Assembly: GCA_017305715.1 (NCBI GenBank)
Contig: JAFKKG010000022.1
Location: 1 to 64,000 of the forward strand
Source: Hyphomicrobiales bacterium
GTDB lineage: Bacteria > Pseudomonadota > Alphaproteobacteria > Rhizobiales > Xanthobacteraceae
DNA length: 64,000 nt
Reading direction: 5' to 3'
Below, piece after piece: positions 8,815 through 17,435 of this stretch. The translations under genes were made by a program, and so were the position numbers. Position 1 is the stretch's first letter, and each line of letters begins with the position of its first letter. The notes beneath the pieces were generated by a model that worked only from the letters and a program-made list of their open reading frames with translations, ran no database searches and had not been told where the DNA came from.

Positions 8815-8863
8815 GCTGGAAGCGAGGGGCCGATCGCAACGCCATCAGCCCCTCGTTGCGTCG

Positions 8864-9127
8864 CTACTTCGCCATACCGATATGCGCAGCCTTGCTCAGA
8901 TGCATGCCACAGGCACCCATCTTGCCGCTGAGCATCGAGTCCTGCGCCAGGGCGATTTCCTTCTGCGCGGCGAACTTGCCCTCACCGTCAGCCATGGCCT
9001 CGACCATGGATTCGGTTTTGGCGAGGTTCTCGCCGCTGCAGCCGGCACTCACGCGGGCGGCGTTTGCGGGAACGACGGCGTAGGCAATGGCAGCCATGGC
9101 GGCTGCTGCGAGTAATTTATTGAGCAT
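8864..9127 (-). CDS. small secreted protein of unknown function
   Basis: 87 residues with a clear signal peptide (MLNKLLAAAAMAAIAYAV, cleavage after PANA). The mature part is about 64 residues, mostly helical, with two cysteines (in AGCSGENL and GACGMHLSK) that could form a disulphide. RBS AGGAAA sits just upstream of the ATG. It ends 50 bases from the convergent transglycosylase gene. I do not recognise a family; the start, signal and RBS make it a credible gene. Two tandem 18-base repeats lie about 150 bases upstream. Confidence 0.7.
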   Translation of the reverse strand: MLNKLLAAAAMAAIAYAVVPANAARVSAGCSGENLAKTESMVEAMADGEGKFAAQKEIALAQDSMLSGKMGACGMHLSKAAHIGMAK

Positions 9128-9276
9128 GGGATTTTCCTATTTTCTGTTTTTGACAGCACCGGCGTCATTGCCGGAATCTGCGCAACGATTGTTTTCCGGT
9201 TGCAGAAAATTTTGGAATGACGTTCGCGCGAGGTGCTGAGCGCAGCGCGCAAGGCGCTTATGCGAAACGGGGCTTT

Positions 9277-9312
9277 TTCATTACAACCGCGTAATTCATT
9301 ACAACCCCGTAA
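9277..9312. repeat. tandem 18-base direct repeat
   Basis: TTCATTACAACCGCGTAA (9277-9294) is followed at once by a copy with one change (9295-9312). Each unit contains TTAC-N6-GTAA, a short dyad, so this looks like a doubled operator upstream of the small secreted protein gene, which is read leftward from 9127. Confidence 0.6.
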
Positions 9313-9768
9313 CGACGCGACGCAGCATGCGCGTTGATCGGGTGGAAGATTGAAACATCGAACGCTCATTGGCGGTCACGCAAACCGCTATGGCCGGTGC
9401 GTGGGGGCTTAATGCTGCATCGACGTGTTCGTTGGTCGTCACGGCCCAAGACGTGGCGCGCAAGTCATCGCGAGCAAGTCTTGGGGTCGCCCTGGATCGG
9501 GGCGACGACGATCAGGAACGGCGATGGTTGAACGCCCTCGCACCATGCGCACGAACTTCGGGCGAAGCCGGCAGAACGATCGCGAACTGACATGGAACAC
9601 CAGGTCCATGCATTACAATAAAGTGATTTTAAATTCATTTTTATGGAACATCTGCACGCGAATTGTGCATGCGAAAATCCAAAGAGGCCTCCCTTTGGGG
9701 GCAGTTCAGGCACATCCAGCCGGCTTCCTCTGCCTCGAATTCCGGCCCCGGAGCTATCGTTTTAGAGG

Positions 9769-9796
9769 GTCGTAATAGTTATGTCGTGATTACGAC
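9769..9796. promoter_or_regulatory. inverted repeat, possible operator
   Basis: GTCGTAAT (9769-9776) and its complement (9789-9796) are 12 bases apart. A second, nested dyad GTCGT-GATT-ACGAC occupies 9783-9796. It lies 233 bases before the DUF1127 start, in AT-rich DNA. Confidence 0.4.
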
Positions 9797-10028
9797 AGCA
9801 TCATGATTTTACTAGCATTATTGCTCCATTCGGGAAGTTCGGCCGGGTGCCTTGGCCGCGCGATCGGGCAGCTATGCCGAGAGGTTAATCAGACCTTACC
9901 TGCGTCATGCATTTTCGGCTTAGCTGCATCGCAACATCGGAACTTCTGCACTGCAAAATATCCTCTATATTCATTTCAACGATGAGGCTTCCCTCCAAGG
10001 GCTGAATCGTAACTACAAGGAGACTACC

Positions 10029-10181
10029 ATGTTACTCTCGCTCATCCGCATGATCCAAGCGTTCCGGGACTATCAGCGCAATGTCAGCGAACTGTCCCAG
10101 CTCAGCGATCGCGAATTGGCCGATATCGGCCTCGATCGTTCGGACATTCCGCGCGTTGCAGCCGGGACCTATAACGGCTGA
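10029..10181 (+). CDS. DUF1127 mini-protein
   Basis: 50 residues, MLLSLIRMIQAFRDYQRN at the start and the DUF1127 core LSDRELADIGLDRSDIPRVA at residues 26-45, which is diagnostic. The RBS AAGGAG lies about 7 bases upstream and a terminator follows at 10211-10236. In other alphaproteobacteria, short arginine-rich DUF1127 proteins influence RNA turnover and phosphate or carbon metabolism through RNA and protein contacts. Here it is monocistronic, with a long AT-rich leader region that suggests dedicated control. Confidence 0.9.
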   Translation: MLLSLIRMIQAFRDYQRNVSELSQLSDRELADIGLDRSDIPRVAAGTYNG

Positions 10182-10210
10182 TTGCCCCAGCCGCCTGACG
10201 AAACGGATAG

Positions 10211-10236
10211 CGCCCGCCTTGCTGCGGGCGTTGTCG
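10211..10236 (+). terminator. terminator of the DUF1127 gene
   Basis: Arms CGCCCGC (10211-10217) and GCGGGCG (10224-10230) with a 6-base loop, followed by TTGTCGTTTTC. It begins 30 bases after the DUF1127 stop codon. Confidence 0.7.
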
Positions 10237-10327
10237 TTTTCAATCCAGCCCGACGCACCTCGCCCACCGTCGAAATCGCGCTTTGCCACAGGTGCTTTTG
10301 GCTGCAAAACGCGCTAACTGCTGCGCC

Positions 10328-11761
10328 ATGACTGCAGCCAAATCTCCACCTGACTCCGTCCATGTCGTTGGCGGTGGCCTCGCCGGCTCGGAAGCCGCCT
10401 GGCAAATCGCCAATGCCGGCATCCCCGTGGTCCTGCACGAGATGCGCCCGGTACGGATGACCGAGGCCCACCAGACCGAAGGGCTTGCCGAGCTCGTCTG
10501 CTCGAACTCCTTCCGCTCCGACGACGCCGCCAACAATGCCGTCGGCCTGCTGCACGCCGAAATGCGCCGGCTGGGCTCGCTGATCATGCGGTCCGCCGAC
10601 GCCAATCAGGTGCCCGCCGGCGGGGCACTGGCGGTCGATCGTGACGGGTTTTCAGCCGCCGTCACCCGCGCGCTGCACGACCATCCCCTGATCGAAATCG
10701 ACCGGAGCGAAATCGCCGGCCTGCCGCCCGCCGATTGGGGCAATGTGATCGTCGCCACCGGCCCCCTCACCTCCGCCCCGCTGGCGGACGCGATTCGCAC
10801 GCTCACGGATGAGAACGCGTTGGCGTTCTTCGATGCGATCGCGCCGATCGTGCACCGGGATTCCATCGACATGTCGGTGGCCTGGTTCCAGTCGCGCTAC
10901 GACAAGGTCGGCCCCGGCGGCACCGGCGCCGACTACATCAATTGCCCGATGACCAAGGAGCAGTACGACGTTTTCGTCGCCGATCTGCTGGCCGGCGAGA
11001 AGGTCGACTTCAAGGACTGGGAGACCAACACGCCCTATTTCGACGGCTGCCTGCCGGTCGAGGTGATGGCCGAGCGCGGCCATGAGACGCTGCGCCACGG
11101 GCCGATGAAACCGGTCGGGCTGACCAATCCGCACAATCCGACGGTGAAAGCCTACGCCATCGTGCAGCTGCGCCAGGACAATAAACTCGGCACGCTCTAC
11201 AACATCGTCGGCTTCCAGACCAAGCTCAAGCATGGCGCGCAGCAGCGCGTGTTCCGTACCATTCCGGGGCTCGAGGGGGCCGAATTCGCCCGCCTCGGCG
11301 GCCTGCACCGCAACACCTTCCTGAACTCGCCAAAACTGCTCGACGGCCAGTTGCGCCTGCGCGCGCAACCGCGGCTGCGTTTCGCGGGCCAGATGACCGG
11401 CTGCGAAGGCTATGTGGAATCCGCCAGCATCGGGTTGATCGCCGGGCTCTATGCCGCGGCCAATGCGCGTAGCCACGAACTGGCGCCACCGCCGGCAACC
11501 ACGGCGCTGGGTTCGCTGCTCGGCCACATCACCGGCGGTCACATCGAGACCGTCGATGCCGGTCCGCGCTCGTTCCAGCCGATGAATATCAATTTCGGCC
11601 TGTTCCCGCCGCTCGCCTCGCCACCGACCAAGAAGCCCGACGGAACGCGGCTGCGGGGCAACGAGAAGACGGTCGCCAAGAAGCAGGCGATGAGCGCGCG
11701 GGCGCTTGCCGACCTTGATCAGTGGATCGCCGACCACTTGCGCGTTGCGGCGGCGGCCTAA
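10328..11761 (+). CDS. trmFO: tRNA (uracil-54-C5)-methyltransferase, folate and FAD dependent
   Basis: 477 residues from ATG 10328, placed just before the FAD-binding N-terminus ([16 protein letters not shown], residues 11-26). TrmFO makes ribothymidine at tRNA position 54, using methylenetetrahydrofolate and FADH2. Two conserved cysteines are visible: Cys58 in ELVCSNSF and the one in NCPMTKEQY, which in characterised TrmFO take part in catalysis. Also present are [16 protein letters not shown] and GHITGG. The length fits the family. No good Shine-Dalgarno is seen. The kinase-fusion gene starts 4 bases after its stop, so they are probably cotranscribed. Confidence 0.95.
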   Translation: MTAAKSPPDSVHVVGGGLAGSEAAWQIANAGIPVVLHEMRPVRMTEAHQTEGLAELVCSNSFRSDDAANNAVGLLHAEMRRLGSLIMRSADANQVPAGGALAVDRDGFSAAVTRALHDHPLIEIDRSEIAGLPPADWGNVIVATGPLTSAPLADAIRTLTDENALAFFDAIAPIVHRDSIDMSVAWFQSRYDKVGPGGTGADYINCPMTKEQYDVFVADLLAGEKVDFKDWETNTPYFDGCLPVEVMAERGHETLRHGPMKPVGLTNPHNPTVKAYAIVQLRQDNKLGTLYNIVGFQTKLKHGAQQRVFRTIPGLEGAEFARLGGLHRNTFLNSPKLLDGQLRLRAQPRLRFAGQMTGCEGYVESASIGLIAGLYAAANARSHELAPPPATTALGSLLGHITGGHIETVDAGPRSFQPMNINFGLFPPLASPPTKKPDGTRLRGNEKTVAKKQAMSARALADLDQWIADHLRVAAAA

Positions 11762-11765
11762 GATC

Positions 11766-12890
11766 ATGGCTTTGCCAAGGGATGACGCCGCGGTTCTGTC
11801 GGCGCGATGGACCGAAGGCGTGCTGTTGAAGCGCGACGTGTTCTCGACCGTCGAGCGTGGACGCTTCAGAAGCGATTCCGGCGAAGTCGATGCGGTGCTG
11901 CGCCGGCTCGACCAGGTGCCGGTATGGTCCTATCTCCTCGCCCGCCATCTGTTCGCCCGCGAGCGCCGCGCGCTGGCGCTGGCGCGCGATCTGAATGTCG
12001 GGCCAAAACTACTGTGGGCCGGGCGGCAGGCGCTGGTCCGCGGCTTCATCGATGGCGTCGCGCTGCAGATGGCAAAGCCCCATGACGACCTCGGCTATTT
12101 CCGCTCGGCCAAGGGCGCTTTACGAAAACTGCATCGCGCCGGCATCTGCCACAACGATCTTGCCAAGGAACAGAACTGGCTGCGCGGCAGCGACGGACAG
12201 GCCTATCTTACCGATTTCCAGCTCGCCGCCTGCTTCAAGACCCGCAGCCGGCTGTTCCGCATCGCGGCCTATGAGGACCTGCGGCATCTCCTCAAGCACA
12301 AGCGCAGCTACGCAGCCTCGGCGCTGACGCCGATGGAGCGCAAGATCCTGGCGCGCAAATCGCTCGTTGCCAGCGTCTGGCTCAAGACCGGCAAGAAGGT
12401 GTATCAGGCCATCACCCGCGGCCTGTTCAATTTCACCGACCGTGAAGGCGGCGGCCGGCGCCTGGTCAATGACGCGCCGGTGCTGATCGAAATGATCCGG
12501 AAAAACCCTGCCGTGCGCGATGCGGCGATTGTCGCCTTCGCCGACCGACGCAGCGGCGTCGGGCTCTATGCCTTCGTCGAGGCCGATCAGATTGCGTTGG
12601 AAAAGCAGCTGCGCGGCGAGCTTTCCTCGGCCAAGGGCGTCAAACCGCCGGAGCATATCCAAATCGTCCACGCGCTGCCGCGCGATGCCGCCGGCAAGCC
12701 GCGGACCGAAATCCTGCAGCTCGTCGCGATGAACCAGCTCGACCTGATCGAGCCGATGATGAAGAGCGATGCCGACCGGGCGTTCCTCAAGGACATTCTG
12801 GAGAGCCGCAAGAACCTGCGGGATCGCTTCAATTTCGAGGCGGCGGATATGGATTCGCCGTCGGGCGCATCGCCGCGCGCCAATTCCTAG
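11766..12890 (+). CDS. protein kinase-like/ANL C-terminal domain fusion
   Basis: 374 residues. Residues about 20-210 look like a small RIO/LPS-kinase type fold: catalytic loop CHNDLAKEQNW (Asp131, Asn137) and metal-binding LTDFQ (Asp150 in place of DFG), but I cannot point to the ATP-binding lysine with confidence. Residues about 235-325 match the C-terminal subdomain of acyl-CoA synthetases: VRDAAIVAFADRRSG, GLYAFVEA, and ALPRDAAGKPRTEIL, which keeps the catalytic-type lysine (Lys311). The large adenylating domain is missing. It starts 4 bases after trmFO, so a tRNA or translation link is possible. Substrate unknown. Confidence 0.75.
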   Translation: MALPRDDAAVLSARWTEGVLLKRDVFSTVERGRFRSDSGEVDAVLRRLDQVPVWSYLLARHLFARERRALALARDLNVGPKLLWAGRQALVRGFIDGVALQMAKPHDDLGYFRSAKGALRKLHRAGICHNDLAKEQNWLRGSDGQAYLTDFQLAACFKTRSRLFRIAAYEDLRHLLKHKRSYAASALTPMERKILARKSLVASVWLKTGKKVYQAITRGLFNFTDREGGGRRLVNDAPVLIEMIRKNPAVRDAAIVAFADRRSGVGLYAFVEADQIALEKQLRGELSSAKGVKPPEHIQIVHALPRDAAGKPRTEILQLVAMNQLDLIEPMMKSDADRAFLKDILESRKNLRDRFNFEAADMDSPSGASPRANS

Positions 12891-12991
12891 AGCATGATCC
12901 GGAAAAGTGTGGAGCGGTTTTCCGAAAAGATCATGCTCGAACAAAGAGCTAAAGCGCGATGACGGTTAAACCTAATCTCATCGCGCTTTAG
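12890..12991. repeat. double-hairpin dispersed repeat (family F, copy 1)
   Basis: Two adjacent hairpins. The first has arms GAGCATGATC and its complement (12890-12939) with an inner CGGAAAA/TTTTCCG stem. The second has perfect 14-base arms, CTAAAGCGCGATGA (12949-12962) and its complement (12978-12991). The element contributes the last base of the kinase-fusion stop codon and contains the whole stop codon of the convergent NDUFAF6-like gene. A near copy lies at 49351-49453. It probably ends transcription from both sides. Confidence 0.85.
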
Positions 12992-13851
12992 CCGCCGAAT
13001 TCCACCCCGCGCGACGCGCGCCAAAGCGTCCACAGCGTCCGCAGGCGCGACGGCGTCCGCGGCGCGAACGGGTCGGTATCCGCCCGCGACATCCGCTTCA
13101 GGTCGCGGCGGACCACGGCCAGCGGCAGGAATATCGGCTTCGCCTCCGGCGGCACCTCGGCGAGCAGTTCGAACGCGGTTTTGAGATGGCCCCGCGCCTC
13201 GCCGACCAATTGATCGATCGCCGCGCGGGCCTGCGGCGTCTGCTTGCCCAAAAATACTTCTTCCATGCCGCTGCCGTGTTGCTGCAGCAATTGCAGCGGT
13301 ACGAACAGCTGACGCCGCGCGGCATCCCACGGCAAATTCGCGATCACCTGCATCAGGCCCTGGGCCAAGCCGGCATGGCGCGCGAGATGATCGGTCGCCT
13401 CCGATGGCCGCGACGCCACGCGGGCGGCCAGCGAAAACAACGCGGACGAAGTGTCGTTGACATAGCCTTCGAGCGCCGCCATCGACGGCATCGGGTCGTT
13501 GTAGAGATCGAACTGATGCTCATCGATCAGACGGGAGAGCGGATCAACCGGCAGGCGGTAATCGCGGATCGCGAGCAGGAGCTCGGCGGCGACCGGGTTA
13601 CCCTCGATGCCGCCATGGCCGGCGCCCGCCAGCATGTCGGTCCACCATTGCAGCCGCATCTCACCGGGCAGCGGCTGGCTGACCTGATCGCGCACCCGCG
13701 AGATCTCGGCATTGAAGGCGTAGATCGCCAGCAGCGCCCGGCGCTGGGCCGCCGGCAAGAACAGCGTGGAGGCGTAGCGGACGAAATCGTGGCTGCGCAC
13801 CAGATCGGCGCAGAAGCCGGCGGAATCCCTTGTCGCCTCGCTGGCGCTCAT
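12988..13851 (-). CDS. phytoene/squalene synthase family protein, NDUFAF6-like
   Basis: 287 residues, all helical, of the isoprenoid synthase fold. It lacks the two aspartate-rich DDxxD motifs of true phytoene synthases and instead shows the pattern of mitochondrial complex I assembly factor NDUFAF6: FNAEISRVRDQVSQPLPGE, MRLQWW, a DEHQFDLYND segment, DTSSALFSLA, and GLAQGLMQVIANLPWDAARR. In the human family this protein is needed for ND1 biogenesis. It overlaps the NDUFAF3-like gene by ATGA and lies downstream of secD-secF, which fits membrane-protein or complex I assembly. The role in bacteria is inference. Confidence 0.8.
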   Translation of the reverse strand: MSASEATRDSAGFCADLVRSHDFVRYASTLFLPAAQRRALLAIYAFNAEISRVRDQVSQPLPGEMRLQWWTDMLAGAGHGGIEGNPVAAELLLAIRDYRLPVDPLSRLIDEHQFDLYNDPMPSMAALEGYVNDTSSALFSLAARVASRPSEATDHLARHAGLAQGLMQVIANLPWDAARRQLFVPLQLLQQHGSGMEEVFLGKQTPQARAAIDQLVGEARGHLKTAFELLAEVPPEAKPIFLPLAVVRRDLKRMSRADTDPFAPRTPSRLRTLWTLWRASRGVEFGG

Positions 13852-14231
13852 GGCACCGCGATCAGCGCCGCAGCGACCCGGCGGCGCTCGCCCATCATGA
13901 TGTTGTAGGTGCGGATCGCAGGCCCCGTCTGCATCGGGTCGAGCACCACCCGCACGGCGCGCAGTGCCTCGCGCAGGTGTTTTGGCGGTATCCAGACGTC
14001 CGTCCCGGTACCGACGATCAGCGTATCGACGGCGTTCGCAGCCTTGAAGACGCGCGCCAGCGAATACTCGTCGATCTCATCGGGTCTGCTGACGGCCCAT
14101 GCCCAGATGCCGTCCGGCAGGCACAACAGCGAGCCGCGATGCGACATGTCGGCGAACGCAAAGCCGCCCTTGCCGTAGGCCTCGATCGGCGCCGACCTCG
14201 GAAAATGCGGAGTGTCCGAGGAATCTGCCAT
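13848..14231 (-). CDS. Mth938-like (DUF498) protein, NDUFAF3 homologue
   Basis: 127 residues of the Mth938 fold: IEAYGKGGFAFADMSHRGSL near the start, TLIVGTGTDVWIPP in the middle and RTYNIMMGERRRVAAALIAV at the end, all typical of the family that includes human complex I assembly factor NDUFAF3. It follows secF after 2 bases and overlaps the NDUFAF6-like gene by 4. The linkage of this family to secD-secF-yajC in alphaproteobacteria has been noted in the literature on NDUFAF3, as I recall. The molecular function is not established. Confidence 0.85.
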   Translation of the reverse strand: MADSSDTPHFPRSAPIEAYGKGGFAFADMSHRGSLLCLPDGIWAWAVSRPDEIDEYSLARVFKAANAVDTLIVGTGTDVWIPPKHLREALRAVRVVLDPMQTGPAIRTYNIMMGERRRVAAALIAVP

Positions 14232-14233
14232 GA

Positions 14234-15235
14234 TTATTTCTTTGCAGGCTTCTCCGGCGCGTCGCGGTGCTCACCGACGCCGAGATAGATCAGGATCGGC
14301 GCCGCGATGAAGATCGAGGTGTAGGTGCCGACCAGCACGACGCCGAACATCATGACCGCCGTAAAGCTGTGGATCGCATGCCCGCCGAACAGCAGCAGCG
14401 CCAACAGCGCCAGCGTCACCGTGACGTGCGTGATGATCGAGCGCGACAGCGTCGAATTGATCGATTCGTTGAGCAATTGCGGCATCGGCATCTTCTTGTA
14501 ACGCCGCAGCATTTCCCGGATCCGGTCATAGATCACGACGGTGTCGTTGAGGGAGTAGCCGAGGATCGTCAGCAGCGCCGCGATACTGGTGAGGTCGAAA
14601 TCGACCTGCGAGATCGACATGAAGCCGATCGTCAGCACGATGTCGTGGACGTTGGCGATCATGGCGCCGAGCGCGAACTGCCACTCGAACCGGAACCAGA
14701 GATAGATCAGGATCCCGACGATCGCGAGCATCAGACCGAGCATGCCGAAGGCCAGCAGTTCGCCGGACACGCGGGGTCCGACCACCTCGACCCGGCGATA
14801 CTCCACGCTGTCGCCCAGCGCGTTGCGGACTTTCGTCACCGCCTCCTGCTGCGCCTTGTCGCCGCCGGGCTGCTCGGCAACGCGGATCAGGACGTCGGCC
14901 GGACCGCCAAACTGCTGAAGCTGGACCTCGCCGAGGCCGAGCGCGCCCAGGGTCGAACGCATCGTGGCGATGTCGGCGGAGCCCGACTTGGACTGCACTT
15001 CCAGCAGCGTGCCGCCCTTGAAGTCGATGCCGAAATTCAGCCCGTGGGTGAAGAACAGGACGATCGCGAGGATCGACAGCGCCGCCGAGATCGGAAAGGA
15101 GATACGGCGAAAGCGCGTGAAATCGAAATGCGTGTCGTCGGGGACGATGCGCAGCGGCGGCAGCAGATCGAGCACGGCGACCACGGTCAGCACGGCAATC
15201 AGGATGCCCAGCCCGATGAGAACGAATTGTGTCAA
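14234..15235 (-). CDS. secF: protein translocase subunit SecF
   Basis: 333 residues. Start chosen as the TTG at 15235 (reads MTQFVLIGLG), with GGAG 8 bases before. Six membrane helices; the family's FGIDFKGGTLLEVQ motif follows the first conserved helix, and the C-terminal bundle has SLNDTVVIYDRIRE and STLSRSIITHVTV. With SecD it forms the proton-driven accessory complex that pulls preproteins through SecYEG on the periplasmic side. It sits 13 bases after secD. An extra N-terminal hydrophobic segment with LRIVPDDTHFDF is usual for rhizobia. Confidence 0.95.
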   Translation of the reverse strand: MTQFVLIGLGILIAVLTVVAVLDLLPPLRIVPDDTHFDFTRFRRISFPISAALSILAIVLFFTHGLNFGIDFKGGTLLEVQSKSGSADIATMRSTLGALGLGEVQLQQFGGPADVLIRVAEQPGGDKAQQEAVTKVRNALGDSVEYRRVEVVGPRVSGELLAFGMLGLMLAIVGILIYLWFRFEWQFALGAMIANVHDIVLTIGFMSISQVDFDLTSIAALLTILGYSLNDTVVIYDRIREMLRRYKKMPMPQLLNESINSTLSRSIITHVTVTLALLALLLFGGHAIHSFTAVMMFGVVLVGTYTSIFIAAPILIYLGVGEHRDAPEKPAKK

Positions 15236-15248
15236 AGCCGACTCCGCT

Positions 15249-16853
15249 TCAGATTGGCACGGTTTTCGGCCGCTTCCATCGTACCCAGCCGGCGACGATC
15301 AGGCTGGTCAGGGTAAAGGCGGTGAACACGGTGGTGAGGATGCCGATGCCGAGTGTCACGGCGAAACCGCGAACCGGCCCGGTGCCGATATAGAACAGGA
15401 CAGCGGCGGCGATGAAGGTCGTGATGTTGGAATCGAGGATGGTCGACAGCGCGCGCCGGAAGCCGGCATCGATCGCCGAAATCGCGGTGCGGCCGCCGCG
15501 CAGCTCTTCGCGGATGCGCTCATAGATCAGCACGTTGGAGTCGACCGCGATACCGACGGTGAGCACGATGCCGGCGATGCCGGGCAATGTCAGCGTGGCG
15601 TTCAGCAGCGACAGGATGCCGAAGATCATCGCAACGTTGATCGCGACCGCGATGTTGGCGAACACACCGAACAGCCGGTACGTCAGCAGCATGAAGATGA
15701 TGACCAGGATCGAGCCGACATAGGCCGCAAGTTCGCCCTTCTCGATCGAGTCCTGGCCGAGGCCCGGACCGACGGTACGCTCCTCGACCACCGTCAGCGG
15801 TGCCGGCAGCGCACCGGCGCGCAGCAGGATGGCGAGATCGTTGGCGGCCTGCACGGTAAAGCTGCCGGAAATCTGGCCGGAGCCGCCGGTGATCGGTTCG
15901 CGGATCACGGGCGCGGAAATCACCACATTATCGAGCACGATCGCAAACGGCAGGCCGACATTTTCCGACGTCGCGAGTGCGAATTTGCGCGAGCCGGAAC
16001 TGTTGAAACGGAAGCTGACGATCGGCTCGCCCGAGCGCTGATCGAAGCCCGGCTGGGCGTCGGTCAGATCGCCGCCGGAAACCAGCACCTGCTTCTTGAT
16101 CGCAATAGGCCCTTTGATCGAACCGTCGGCTTGCTGCAAGATTTCCGAATCCGGCCCCGCGCGTCCCGCGGCGGCCTGTTCCGGGGAGACCGTGGAATCG
16201 ACCATGCGGAATTCCATCTTGGCGGTCTTGCCGAGCAGCTCCTTCAGATGCGTCGGGTCCTGCAAGCCCGGTACCTGCACCAGGATGCGGTCGGTGCCCT
16301 GACGCTGGATGATCGGCTCGACGGTGCCGAGCTCGTTGACGCGCTTTTCGACGATCTGGATCGATTGCTCGATGGTCTTGCGCATGCGCTCGATCATCGC
16401 GGGCGGCGGGATCGTCAGCCGAATCAATCCGCCACCGGCATCGGCCACCTCGAGGTCACGTCCCCCGCTCGAGCCGAGAAGCCCGCCGATCGGTTGCGAG
16501 AGATCGCGCAATTTGGATAGCGCAGTCGCCTGATCGGTGTCCTTGCTGATGCGGACTTCGACGGCATCGTTGCGGGCCGCAAGGCCGGTATAGACGATCT
16601 TGGCGTCGCGAAGCACCCGCCGTGCCTCGTCACGTACCTGATCGAGCTTTTCCTTCTTGACGTAGTTGGAGTCGACTTCCAGCAGCAGAGATGACCCGCC
16701 TTGCAGATCGAGCCCGAGCACGATGTGGCGCTGCGCCCAGGCCGGCCAGGTCTTCACCCGGGCCTCGGGGAAGAAATTCGGAACGGCGCACAGGCACACC
16801 ACCAGCGTCGTCAGGATGATCGCCAGCGCCTTCCACCGCGTAAAATACAACAT
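15249..16853 (-). CDS. secD: protein translocase subunit SecD
   Basis: 534 residues. The first membrane helix (LAIILTTLVVCLCAVPNFFP) is followed by LGLDLQGGSSLLLEVD, a large periplasmic P1 domain, and a five-helix C-terminal region with GIAVDSNVLIYERIREE and FRRALSTILDSNITTFIA. Length fits the family. It forms SecDF-YajC with its neighbours and uses the proton gradient to help protein export. yajC ends 39 bases upstream, so the three are one operon reading yajC-secD-secF. Confidence 0.97.
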   Translation of the reverse strand: MLYFTRWKALAIILTTLVVCLCAVPNFFPEARVKTWPAWAQRHIVLGLDLQGGSSLLLEVDSNYVKKEKLDQVRDEARRVLRDAKIVYTGLAARNDAVEVRISKDTDQATALSKLRDLSQPIGGLLGSSGGRDLEVADAGGGLIRLTIPPPAMIERMRKTIEQSIQIVEKRVNELGTVEPIIQRQGTDRILVQVPGLQDPTHLKELLGKTAKMEFRMVDSTVSPEQAAAGRAGPDSEILQQADGSIKGPIAIKKQVLVSGGDLTDAQPGFDQRSGEPIVSFRFNSSGSRKFALATSENVGLPFAIVLDNVVISAPVIREPITGGSGQISGSFTVQAANDLAILLRAGALPAPLTVVEERTVGPGLGQDSIEKGELAAYVGSILVIIFMLLTYRLFGVFANIAVAINVAMIFGILSLLNATLTLPGIAGIVLTVGIAVDSNVLIYERIREELRGGRTAISAIDAGFRRALSTILDSNITTFIAAAVLFYIGTGPVRGFAVTLGIGILTTVFTAFTLTSLIVAGWVRWKRPKTVPI

Positions 16854-16892
16854 CGACTGGACCCGTCAGATCAGGAGAATACGGCGCGGAAA

Positions 16893-17255
16893 TCAGCTCG
16901 CGGACGTCTCGTCCTTGGCTTCCGCTTTTTCCTTGGCCGGTTCACCCTTGGTGCGGACGCCCGAAATCATCTGCCGCATCTGGCGCACGCGGACGCCATC
17001 GGAAATCTCGAACTCGATCTGGTCGTCGTCGACCACCTTGGTCACCTTGCCGACCAGGCCGCCGGAGGTCACGACGGTGTCGCCGCGGCGGATGTTTTTG
17101 ACCAGTTCGGCGTGGTCCTTCACCTTCTTCTGCTGCGGGCGCAGAATCAGGAAGTACATGATGACGAAGATCAGCGCGAACGGCAGCAGCGACATCAACA
17201 TGCTGTTGGCATCGCCACCGGCCGCAGCCTGGGCGTACGCAGGGGTAATCAGCAT
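16893..17255 (-). CDS. yajC: preprotein translocase subunit YajC
   Basis: 120 residues; ATG 17255 has GAGGA upstream. One membrane helix (LMSLLPFALIFVIMYFLILRP) is followed by the family motif RPQQKKVKDHAELVKNIRRGDTVVTSGGLVGKV. The C-terminal tail is Lys/Glu-rich. YajC is the small partner of SecDF. It is the first gene of the operon; the 180-base gap upstream, shared with the divergent DUF815 gene, should hold both promoters. Confidence 0.96.
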   Translation of the reverse strand: MLITPAYAQAAAGGDANSMLMSLLPFALIFVIMYFLILRPQQKKVKDHAELVKNIRRGDTVVTSGGLVGKVTKVVDDDQIEFEISDGVRVRQMRQMISGVRTKGEPAKEKAEAKDETSAS

Positions 17256-17435
17256 TCGAACAATCCTCGTGAGATGAAGGAAACGACCGGCAACGCAAGC
17301 GTCTGGCCGGTCCGGGCAAATTCGCGCGGACTATAGCGACGGCCGCCCCAATTGCAACGCTGCCAGCCGCCTCATTTAGGGCGCTTGCGGGAGCTTCCAA
17401 GGCCCGTTAAGGCTGCGCCGTCAGGAACAGGGAAA

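Larger units (their letters stand above)
9128..10028. other. 900-base gene-free stretch with repeats
   Basis: I find no credible gene here. Short open frames lack ribosome sites, recognisable protein features and conserved starts. The stretch holds a tandem 18-base repeat (9277-9312) and an inverted repeat (9769-9796). From about 9600 it is clearly more AT-rich than its surroundings, as expected for the promoter and 5' leader of the DUF1127 gene that follows. Confidence 0.6.

Noticed and set aside
9369-9775. Two overlapping + strand frames in the gap
   Set aside because: No ribosome site, no domain, and the frames cross into AT-rich promoter-like DNA.
14964-16520. 518-codon open frame on the + strand
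   Set aside because: Antisense to secD; composition is that of a shadow frame.
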